64,000 nt of DNA, taken from contig NZ_CP061771.1 of NCBI RefSeq assembly GCF_011751885.2, positions 2,170,001-2,234,000 on the forward strand. Direction: 5' to 3'. The position numbers were made by a program, and so were the translations under genes. Below are positions 1 through 7,201 of the stretch, one piece after another; within the stretch, counting starts at the first letter, position 1; each line of letters begins with the position of its first letter. The DNA is from Salinibacterium sp. ZJ450 (GTDB lineage Bacteria > Actinomycetota > Actinomycetes > Actinomycetales > Microbacteriaceae). Under the pieces are notes generated by a model. The model was not told where the DNA came from. It saw only the letters and a program-made list of their open reading frames with translations, and searched no databases.

Positions 1-1243
1 CGTCGGTGACGGTCATGCCGGAACCGCGCGCGATCCGCATCCGGCGCGAGCCGTTCAGGAGCTTGGTGTTCTGCCGTTCCGCCGGGGTCATCGACTGGAT
101 GATCGCCTCGGTGCGGGTCAGTTCGCGCTCGTCGAAGTTGTCGAGCTGCTCGCGCATGCCCTTGGCGCCGGGCAGCATGCCGAGCATGCCCTTCAGCGAG
201 CCCATCTTCTTGATCTGCTGCATCTGGCCGAGGAAGTCCTCGAGGGTGAAGCTGTCGGTCGCGAACTTCTCGGCGACCATCGCCGCCTCGTCCTCGTCGA
301 ACGCCTTCTGCGCCTGCTCAATCAGGCTCAGGATGTCGCCGAGATCGAGGATCCGGCTGGCCATCCGGTCGGGGTAGAACGGCTCGAAGTCGCCCAGGTT
401 CTCACCGGTGGAGGCGAACATGATCGGGCGGCCGGTGACACTCGCCACCGACAGCGCGGCACCACCACGGGCGTCGCCGTCAAGCTTGGTGAGCACTACG
501 CCGGTGAAGTCCACGCCCTCCTGGAACGCCTTCGCCGTGGCGACGGCATCCTGACCGATCATCGCGTCGATGACGAAGAGGACCTCGTCGGGGTCGGTGG
601 CCTTCCGGATGTCGGCGGCCTGCTTCATCATTTCCTTGTCGACACCGAGACGACCGGCGGTGTCGATGATGACCACGTCGTGCAGCTTGTCCTTGGCGTA
701 CTTCAGCCCGTCCTTGGCGACCTTGACCGGGTTGCCGACACCGTTGCCCGGCTCTGGGGCGAAAACCGGAACACCGGCCTGCTCGCCGACCACCTGCAGC
801 TGGGTGACCGCGTTCGGACGCTGCAGGTCAGCGGCAACCAGGATCGGGGTGTGGTTCTGCTCGGCGAGCCACTTTGCCAGCTTGCCGGCGAGGGTGGTTT
901 TACCGGCACCCTGCAGGCCGGCGAGCATGATCACCGTCGGCGGGGTCTTCGCGAACTCGAGGCGGCGCTGCTGCCCGCCGAGGATGCGCACCAGCTCTTC
1001 GTTGACGATCTGCACGACCTGCTGGGCAGGGTTCAGCGCCTTGTTCACCTCGTCGCCGAGGGCGCGCTCGCGCACGGTGCCGGTGAAGTCCTTGACCACC
1101 GGCAGGGCGACGTCGGCGTCGAGCAGTGCGCGCCGGATTTCCCGGACGGTGCCGTCGACATCCGCGGGACTCAGCTTGCCCTTGGTGCGGAGGTTCTTGA
1201 AGGTGTCTGTCAGACGGTCGGAGAGATTCCCAAATGTGGCCAT
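1..1243 (-). CDS. ffh: Signal recognition particle protein Ffh (C-terminus outside window)
   Basis: SRP54-type GTPase that binds the SRP RNA and signal peptides and delivers ribosomes making membrane proteins to FtsY. The 414 visible codons show the helical N domain, then the G domain with GLQGAGKTT (about residues 109-117), DTAGR (194-198) and TKLDG (252-256), and the start of the methionine-rich M domain (MGSLKGMLGML). The frame is still open at base 1, after GSGMTVTD, so roughly the last 100 residues of a normal Ffh are missing from the window. The start is the ATG at 1243. Its partner ftsY lies 1.5 kb away on the same strand, separated by an MFS gene in the opposite orientation. Identification is very secure. 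Confidence 0.97.
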   Translation of the reverse strand, partial: MATFGNLSDRLTDTFKNLRTKGKLSPADVDGTVREIRRALLDADVALPVVKDFTGTVRERALGDEVNKALNPAQQVVQIVNEELVRILGGQQRRLEFAKTPPTVIMLAGLQGAGKTTLAGKLAKWLAEQNHTPILVAADLQRPNAVTQLQVVGEQAGVPVFAPEPGNGVGNPVKVAKDGLKYAKDKLHDVVIIDTAGRLGVDKEMMKQAADIRKATDPDEVLFVIDAMIGQDAVATAKAFQEGVDFTGVVLTKLDGDARGGAALSVASVTGRPIMFASTGENLGDFEPFYPDRMASRILDLGDILSLIEQAQKAFDEDEAAMVAEKFATDSFTLEDFLGQMQQIKKMGSLKGMLGMLPGAKGMREQLDNFDERELTRTEAIIQSMTPAERQNTKLLNGSRRMRIARGSGMTVTD

Positions 1244-1316
1244 GGTCTGGATAGTTTAACCCGCCCGCCGACGGACTAGCGTTGATGGCGCTTCCCCCAC
1301 GCACCAAGGACCCACT

Positions 1317-2687
1317 ATGACCATGCCTCCGCGCACCTCCGCGCCCACCCGCACCGAGCGGCTCGACCGCCTGCCGTTCACCCGAGCGCATCGAAAACTG
1401 CTGGTCGGGTCGGGGCTCGGTTGGGCGCTCGACGCGATGGATGTCGGATTGCTGTCGTACGTGCTGGTGGCGCTCGCCAGCACCTGGGAGGTCACCCCGA
1501 CCGAGCAGTCGTGGCTCGCCACGATCTCCGCGATCGGCATGGCGATCGGCGCGAGCGTCGGCGGGCTGCTCGCCGACAAGTTCGGCCGGCGCCAGGTGTT
1601 TGCGGTCACCCTGCTGATCTTCGGCGTCGCGACCGGTCTGAGCGCGCTGGCCTGGTCGGTGGGCGCGCTGATCGTGTTCCGGTTCCTGATCGGCCTGGGA
1701 CTCGGCTCCGAACTGCCGGTTGCGTCGACACTGGTCAGCGAGATGGCGCCTGCCCGCATCCGCGGGCGCATCGTCGTGATCCTCGAGGCGTTCTGGGCGG
1801 TCGGCTGGCTCGCCGCCGCACTGATCGGCGCGTTCATCGTGCCGCTCAGCGACGACGGCTGGCGCTGGGCCCTCGCGATCGGCCTGATTCCCGCCCTGTA
1901 CGCCGTGGTGGTGCGCTTCGGCCTGCCCGAATCGGTGCGGTTCCTGGAGTCGAAGGGCCGGCATGCCGAGGCGGAAGCCGTGGTGCGCGGGTTTGAGGCA
2001 TCCGCCGGTGTGACGGATGTCGCGTCGCCTGGAGTGACGGATGTCGCAGCCCCCGCCACGGTCGAGACCACCCCCGCACAGCTCGGCGCGCGGCAGCGGC
2101 TGGCCGGGCTGTTCTCGAGCGAGTTGCGCGGCCGCACCGTGCCGCTGTGGATCGTCTGGTTCTGCGTCAACTTCTCCTACTACGGCGCGTTCATCTGGCT
2201 GCCGACGATCCTGTTCAACTCCGGCTACCCGCTGGTGAAGTCGGTGGAGTTCACCCTGATCATCACCCTCGCGCAGCTGCCGGGGTACGCGGTGGCGGCC
2301 TGGCTGATCGAGATCTGGGGTCGCCGGATGACCCTTGCCGTGTTCCTCGCCGGGTCCGCGGCATCCGCTGTCCTGTTCGGAACCGCCACCACCGACACCA
2401 CGGTGCTGCTGTTCGGCTGCCTGCTGTCGTTCTTCAACCTGGGTGCCTGGGGTGCGCTGTACGCGATCACGCCCGAGCTGTACCCGACGCGGCTGCGGGC
2501 GACGGGTGCCGGCTGGGCGGCCGCGGTGGGTCGGATCGGCGCGATTCTCGCTCCGCTGTCGGTGCCGGTGCTGTCGGCGCTCGGCGGGAACGCGCTGCTG
2601 TTCGGCGCGTTCGGTGTGTTCTTCGTGATCGCCGCGGTGAGCGCGCTGCTGCTGGCCGAGCGGCGCGGGCAGGCGCTCGAGGAGTAA
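1317..2687 (+). CDS. MFS transporter, aromatic acid:H+ symporter-like
   Basis: Twelve-helix major facilitator of 456 residues in the cytoplasmic membrane. An acidic motif in the first helix (DAMDVG, residues 39-44) and motif A after helix 2 (GGLLADKFGRR, 82-92) are visible. This resembles the aromatic-acid/sugar symporter branch, but the substrate cannot be read from the sequence. The central cytoplasmic loop contains a short tandem repeat, GVTDVA twice (about 231-244). The gene is divergent from ffh with about 73 bp between starts, and it separates ffh from ftsY, which are close neighbours in most actinobacteria. It is therefore probably an accessory insertion. Confidence 0.85.
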   Translation: MTMPPRTSAPTRTERLDRLPFTRAHRKLLVGSGLGWALDAMDVGLLSYVLVALASTWEVTPTEQSWLATISAIGMAIGASVGGLLADKFGRRQVFAVTLLIFGVATGLSALAWSVGALIVFRFLIGLGLGSELPVASTLVSEMAPARIRGRIVVILEAFWAVGWLAAALIGAFIVPLSDDGWRWALAIGLIPALYAVVVRFGLPESVRFLESKGRHAEAEAVVRGFEASAGVTDVASPGVTDVAAPATVETTPAQLGARQRLAGLFSSELRGRTVPLWIVWFCVNFSYYGAFIWLPTILFNSGYPLVKSVEFTLIITLAQLPGYAVAAWLIEIWGRRMTLAVFLAGSAASAVLFGTATTDTTVLLFGCLLSFFNLGAWGALYAITPELYPTRLRATGAGWAAAVGRIGAILAPLSVPVLSALGGNALLFGAFGVFFVIAAVSALLLAERRGQALEE

Positions 2688-2693
2688 CGGCGC

Positions 2694-2739
2694 CCGGTGA
2701 TCGAGCCTGTCGCCCCGGTGATCGAGCCTTTCGAGATCT
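2694..2739. repeat. Tandem short repeat between MFS gene and ftsY
   Basis: Two direct copies of CCGGTGATCGAGCCT lie at 2694-2708 and 2715-2729, 21 bp apart. The second continues into TTCGAGATCT and overlaps the ftsY stop codon. From memory, the unit resembles REP-like 'GATCGAGCCTGTCGA' sequences scattered through Microbacteriaceae genomes. It lies between convergent genes. Confidence 0.5.
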
Positions 2740-3613
2740 AGCCGACCAGACCCGCCGCGTACACGTGCGGGGTGAAGCCGGTGAGGTCGTTAATGCCCTC
2801 ACCCTGGCCGATCAGCTTGATCGGGATGCCGGTCTTCTCCTGCACAGCCAGCACGAAGCCGCCCTTGGCCGAGCCGTCGAGCTTGGTGATCACCAGGCCG
2901 GTGACTCCGGCGTGCTCGATGAACGCCTGCGCCTGCGCCACCCCGTTCTGCCCGGTGGTGGCGTCGAGCACCAGCAGCACCTCGGCGATCGGTTCGAGTT
3001 TCTCGATCACCCGGCGCACCTTGGACAGCTCGTCCATCAGGCCGCTCTTGGACTGCAGCCGACCCGCGGTGTCCACCAGCACGATCTCGGTGCCGTCCAG
3101 GCGGGCACGTTCCACGGTCTGGAAGGCGACGGATGCCGGATCCTGGCCCTGCTGCTGCGGCCGGACAACGGATGCCCCGGCCCGCTCGGCCCAGGTGGCG
3201 AGCTGCTCGACCGCGGCGGCCCGGAACGTGTCGGCCGCACCGACCACGACGCTTCGCCCGTGGTTGACCAGGAACTTGGCGAACTTGCCGATGGTGGTGG
3301 TCTTGCCGACACCGTTCACGCCCACGACCAAAACCACCGCGGGACGGTTGCTCAGCGTCAGGGTCGGGTCGTACTTGGCGAGACGCTCTTCGAGGGTCTC
3401 GCGCAGCATCCGTTTCAGGTCTGCCGGATCGGTAGTGCGGAACCGCGCCACGTTCGCGCGCAGCTCCTCGACGATCGCGTCGGTGATGTCCGGTCCGAAG
3501 TCCGCCGAGATCAGGGCATCTTCGAGGTCTTCCCAGGTGCCCTCGTCGATGGTCTTCTTCGCGAACATCCCGCGCAGGGCGCCGGACAGTGACCAGGAGG
3601 TGCGTTCAGCCAT
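2738..3613 (-). CDS. ftsY: SRP receptor FtsY
   Basis: SRP-receptor GTPase that pairs with Ffh at the membrane. This 291-residue form is essentially the bare NG domain: the long acidic A domain of enterobacterial FtsY is absent, so membrane contact probably relies on the N-terminal helix (about residues 1-20). G1 is GVNGVGKTT (98-106), G3 is DTAGR (181-185) and G4 is TKLDG (243-247). The ATG at 3613 is the first plausible start. Among actinobacteria it normally follows smc; here about 3.6 kb of other genes (LLM, GH13, phosphatase) intervene. Confidence 0.96.
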   Translation of the reverse strand: MAERTSWSLSGALRGMFAKKTIDEGTWEDLEDALISADFGPDITDAIVEELRANVARFRTTDPADLKRMLRETLEERLAKYDPTLTLSNRPAVVLVVGVNGVGKTTTIGKFAKFLVNHGRSVVVGAADTFRAAAVEQLATWAERAGASVVRPQQQGQDPASVAFQTVERARLDGTEIVLVDTAGRLQSKSGLMDELSKVRRVIEKLEPIAEVLLVLDATTGQNGVAQAQAFIEHAGVTGLVITKLDGSAKGGFVLAVQEKTGIPIKLIGQGEGINDLTGFTPHVYAAGLVG

Positions 3614-3701
3614 GAGAACAGGCTAGAGCACCGCGACCCACCCCCTGTTCGGGTGACATTTGCTCCGGAACATGGAACAGTCGGGAGCTGAGGAGGCGAC
3701 T

Positions 3702-4679
3702 GTGACCGTTATCGGATTCCATGCATCGCACGAACAGATCCATCCCGCCGAACTGCTAGCCGCCGTGCGGCGAGCCGAGCAGGCGGGTTTCTCCGCCGCC
3801 ATGTGCAGCGACCATTTCGCGCCGTGGAGCGCCAGGCAGGGGCATTCCGGCTTCGCCTGGGCCTGGCTCGGGGCCGCCCTGCAGGCGACATCCCTGCCGC
3901 TGGGGGTGGTGAACGCGCCCGGGCAGCGATATCACCCGGCCATCATCGCGCAGGCGGCCGCCACCCTGGAGGCGATGTACCCCGGCCGGTTCTGGATGGC
4001 GCTCGGCAGCGGCGAGGCGGTGAACGAGCACATCACCGGGGACGCCTGGCCGGACAAAAAGCGCCGGAACGACCGGCTGCGCGAGAGCGTGGACGTGATG
4101 CGCTCGCTGTTCGCCGGTGACGAGGTGAGCCACCGCGGTGAGGTGGTGGTCGACCGGGCGAAGCTGTGGACGCGGCCCGCCGCTCCCCCGCCGATGTATG
4201 CCGCGGCGGTCACTCCCGAGACCGCCGAGTGGGCCGCCGGCTGGGCGGACGGCCTGGCAACTGTGGCTCGCCCGCCACGGGACCTGCGGCCGGTGATCGA
4301 CGCCTACCGCTCGGCTGGCGGCATCGGGCCGATCGTGCTGCAGGTGCACCTCAGCGTCGCCGACACCGAGCACGAGGCGCTGGCGATCGCGCACGAGCAG
4401 TGGCGCACCAACGTGTTCTCGGCACCGCTGTGCTGGGACGTCGACCTTCCCGAGACGTTCGACATTGCCGCCCAGCATGTGCCGGCCGAGGCGATGTACG
4501 ACAACGTGCTCGTGGCATCCGACCCTGCCCGATTCGTCGACTGGCTCGGTGAGTTCACCTATCTTGGCTTCGACGAAATCTACCTGCACCACGTCGGCCA
4601 GCAGCAGTCAGGGTTCATCGACACCTTCGGCGAGCATGTGCTGCCCCAGCTGGACGTGACGAGAAAGGCGATTGCATGA
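3702..4679 (+). CDS. LLM-class flavin oxidoreductase, TIGR03885-like
   Basis: Luciferase-like (LLM) TIM-barrel oxidoreductase of 325 residues. The start is the GTG at 3702, because a strong AGGAGG sits five bases upstream (3691-3696); an in-frame upstream extension has no such site. The segments SDHFAPW and GSGEAVNEH resemble the cofactor and substrate-binding loops of the F420-dependent glucose-6-phosphate dehydrogenase group. From memory it fits the TIGR03885 branch, which has been suggested to use FMN instead of F420. The stop overlaps the next start as ATGA, so it is translationally coupled to the GH13 gene and probably acts in the same carbohydrate process. The substrate is unknown. Confidence 0.8.
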   Translation: MTVIGFHASHEQIHPAELLAAVRRAEQAGFSAAMCSDHFAPWSARQGHSGFAWAWLGAALQATSLPLGVVNAPGQRYHPAIIAQAAATLEAMYPGRFWMALGSGEAVNEHITGDAWPDKKRRNDRLRESVDVMRSLFAGDEVSHRGEVVVDRAKLWTRPAAPPPMYAAAVTPETAEWAAGWADGLATVARPPRDLRPVIDAYRSAGGIGPIVLQVHLSVADTEHEALAIAHEQWRTNVFSAPLCWDVDLPETFDIAAQHVPAEAMYDNVLVASDPARFVDWLGEFTYLGFDEIYLHHVGQQQSGFIDTFGEHVLPQLDVTRKAIA

Positions 4680-6346
4680 GGATCACCGACACCAGCGACC
4701 TGTGGTGGAAGAATGCCGTGGTGTACTGCCTCGACGTCGAGACGTTCATGGACTGGAACGGCGACGGGCACGGCGACTTCGAGGGGCTCGCGCACCGGCT
4801 CGACTACCTGTCCGACCTCGGCGTGACCTGCCTGTGGCTGATGCCGTTCTACCCGACCCCCGACCGGGACGACGGCTACGACATCGCCGACTTCTACGGG
4901 GTGGACAAGCGTCTCGGCCATCTGGGCGACCTGGTCGAGATGATCCGCAGCGCCCGGGACCGCGGCATGCGGGTGATCGCCGACCTGGTGGTGAATCACA
5001 CCTCGGCGAAGCATCCGTGGTTCGTCTCGGCACGCTCCAGCCGCACGTCGCCGTACCGCGATTTCTACGTGTGGGCCGACGAGCCGCCGAAGAACGCCCC
5101 GGCTTCCGTGTTCCCTGGTGAGGAAAAGGGTGTCTGGACGCTGGACCCGCGCACCGAGCAGTACTACCTGCACCGGTTCTACCGGCACCAGCCCGACCTG
5201 AATGTCACGAACCCGCGGGTGCGCGAAGAGATCGCCAAGATCCTCGGTTTCTGGCTGGAGCTCGGTCTGTCCGGCTTTCGGGTGGATGCGGTGCCGTTCT
5301 TCCTCGAGAGCGAGGGCACCAACGCCGGCGACGAGTTCGGCGATCCGCATGACTATCTGCGGCAGCTGAAGGAACTGGTGAGCAGGCGGCAGGGCGACGC
5401 GATCCTGCTCGGCGAGGTAAACCTGCCGTTCGACCAGCAGATGGCGTACTTCGGCGGCAGTGAGGGCGACGAGCTCACGATGCAGTTCGACTTCGAGTCA
5501 ATGCAGCGGATGTACCTGTCGCTGGTGCGGAAGGATGCCCGACCGCTCGCCGCGACCCTGGCCAGGCGCCCCGCCCTCGCGGAACGCTCGCAGTGGGCGA
5601 ACTTCGTGCGCAACCACGACGAGCTCACCCTCGACAAACTCAGCGAGACGGAACGCCAAGAGGTGTTCGACGCGTACGGGCCAGAGGAGCGGATGCAGGC
5701 GTACGGCCGCGGCATCGTGCGCCGGCTGCCGACCATGTTGGGCGGCGACCCGCGGCAGATTCGCATGGTGTACAGCCTGCTGTTCTCGCTGCCGGGCACC
5801 CCGGTGCTGTTCTACGGCGAGGAGATCGGCATGGGCGAGAACCTGGACGCCGGCGGCAGGCTGGCGGTGCGCACCCCGATGCAGTGGAGCGACGGGGTGA
5901 ACGGCGGCTTCTCGTCTGCCCGACGATCGGCGCTGCCGAACCCGGTGGCCGAGGGCGGATACGGGCCCGAGCATGTCAATGTGTCTGCCCAGCGGCACGA
6001 CCCCGACTCACTGCTGCACTTCATGCGCAAGCTGATCGCGCTGTACCGCTCCTCCACCGAGATCGGCTGGGGTGAACTCACGATCCTCGAGCAGCCGAAC
6101 CCGGCGGTGCTCGCGCACCGGGTGACCGGGCGGCTCGGCAGCATGGTGGCGTTGCACAACTTTTCGGATGAGGCGGTGACCGTGCCGCTGACGATCGACA
6201 ACGCCGACGGCGACAGCCACCTGGTGGACCTGCTGCACGGGGATGTCACCGAGACCTCCGCGTCGGGCAAGGCCGAGTTGACGCTCGAGGCGTACGGATA
6301 CCGCTGGCTGCGGGTGGTCGACCCGGGCAGTCGGCGCCTGCCGTGA
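4676..6346 (+). CDS. GH13 alpha-amylase-family enzyme, trehalose-synthase-like
   Basis: Glycoside hydrolase family 13 protein of 556 residues. The catalytic set is complete: nucleophile D204 in GFRVDAV, acid/base E247 in GEVN, and stabilising D315 in NHDE. Domain order is the (beta/alpha)8 barrel, domain B after DLVVNHTS, and a C-terminal beta domain from about residue 455. The N-terminus (WWKNAVVYCLDVETFMDWNGDG) resembles TreS, which isomerises maltose to trehalose, but an alpha-glucosidase or another transglucosylation specificity is possible. There is no signal peptide, so it is cytoplasmic. It overlaps the LLM gene by four bases. No maltokinase domain is fused. Confidence 0.85.
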   Translation: MRITDTSDLWWKNAVVYCLDVETFMDWNGDGHGDFEGLAHRLDYLSDLGVTCLWLMPFYPTPDRDDGYDIADFYGVDKRLGHLGDLVEMIRSARDRGMRVIADLVVNHTSAKHPWFVSARSSRTSPYRDFYVWADEPPKNAPASVFPGEEKGVWTLDPRTEQYYLHRFYRHQPDLNVTNPRVREEIAKILGFWLELGLSGFRVDAVPFFLESEGTNAGDEFGDPHDYLRQLKELVSRRQGDAILLGEVNLPFDQQMAYFGGSEGDELTMQFDFESMQRMYLSLVRKDARPLAATLARRPALAERSQWANFVRNHDELTLDKLSETERQEVFDAYGPEERMQAYGRGIVRRLPTMLGGDPRQIRMVYSLLFSLPGTPVLFYGEEIGMGENLDAGGRLAVRTPMQWSDGVNGGFSSARRSALPNPVAEGGYGPEHVNVSAQRHDPDSLLHFMRKLIALYRSSTEIGWGELTILEQPNPAVLAHRVTGRLGSMVALHNFSDEAVTVPLTIDNADGDSHLVDLLHGDVTETSASGKAELTLEAYGYRWLRVVDPGSRRLP

Positions 6347-6380
6347 CCTGAGCGTGCCTGCCGTGACCGGAGCGTGGTGC

Positions 6381-6434
6381 TGAGGTCTGCCGTTTGGTTG
6401 TTCCGGCTTCGCGGGAAGGGCCGAAGGGCAGACC
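6381..6434. repeat. Palindromic repeat, GAGGTCTG family, copy 1
   Basis: The element runs from TGAGGTCTGCCGTTTGGTTG to GGGCAGACC, with complementary 8-base arms GGTCTGCC (6384-6391) and GGCAGACC (6427-6434). It lies between the GH13 gene and the phosphatase gene. The same layout (arm, TTTrGT, TTCC, GAAG, arm) recurs twice between cofD and cofC. This copy is the more diverged, with CTGCC in place of CTGGC. Confidence 0.6.
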
Positions 6435-6499
6435 ACAGGCTGTTCCGGCGCGATCGCGGGAGAATGGGAAGCGACATCCCCTAGCGAAAGCAGCTGACC

Positions 6500-7063
6500 A
6501 TGACGATCGCCTTCATCCGCCACGGACAGACCGACTGGAACGCCGCCGGGCGTATGCAGGGCAGAACCGACATCCCATTGAATGACACCGGTCGTCAGCA
6601 GGCGCGGGACGCGGTCGACGTGCTGCACGACGTCGAGTGGGACGTGATCGTGTCGTCGCCGCTGTCGCGGGCGCGGGAGACCGCCGGCATCATCGCCACC
6701 GGGTTGGAGATCGAGCTCGGCCGCAGCTATGACCTGCTGGTGGAGCGCAACTACGGGGTGGGCGAGGGCCTCACCATGGAGGAGATCCTGGCACGCTGGC
6801 CCGACCGCGACTACCCGGGGCTGGAACCGCTCGACTCGGTGGTGTCCCGCGGCACCGCGGCATTGCAGCAGATCAACGACGAGTACCAGGGTCGGGATGC
6901 CGTCATCGTCTGCCATGGCACCCTGATCCGGTACACGCTGGCGGCGCTGCACGGGCAGCCGCTGGATCGCATCCAGAACGGGTCGGTCTCCACGGTTGAC
7001 CTGGTGGATGGTCAGTGGCGGGTGCTCTGCGTGAACGGCACCATGCTGGACGCGCTGGTCTGA
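6500..7063 (+). CDS. Histidine phosphatase family protein
   Basis: Member of the phosphoglycerate mutase-like histidine phosphatase superfamily, 187 residues. The phospho-acceptor is H8 in the RHGQT motif and the second core histidine is in CHGT near residue 138. The length and lack of a signal peptide fit a cytoplasmic broad-specificity phosphatase. A true cofactor-dependent mutase is unlikely, because those are longer. The gene ends convergently with smc across a strong hairpin. The physiological substrate is not predictable. Confidence 0.88.
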   Translation: MTIAFIRHGQTDWNAAGRMQGRTDIPLNDTGRQQARDAVDVLHDVEWDVIVSSPLSRARETAGIIATGLEIELGRSYDLLVERNYGVGEGLTMEEILARWPDRDYPGLEPLDSVVSRGTAALQQINDEYQGRDAVIVCHGTLIRYTLAALHGQPLDRIQNGSVSTVDLVDGQWRVLCVNGTMLDALV

Positions 7064-7098
7064 CGGGCAGGTCTGACGGGCAGGTTTGACGGACGGAG

Positions 7099-7152
7099 AA
7101 CGGCGGCTCGGGAGGACGTTTCCGGCCGAAAACGTCCTTCCGAGCCGCCGTT
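7099..7152. terminator. Bidirectional hairpin between phosphatase and smc
   Basis: A 23-bp stem (7099-7121 with 7130-7152) closes an eight-base loop, CCGGCCGA. There is a single G/T wobble. It lies between two convergent genes, so it can stop transcription from both sides. A 13-bp unit, TCTGACGGGCAGG, is tandemly repeated just upstream, from about 7058. Confidence 0.75.
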
Positions 7153-7201
7153 TACCGTCGCTCGAGGCGCGCACCACGCGGCGGAGCGGCCAAGGCGACT
7201 G

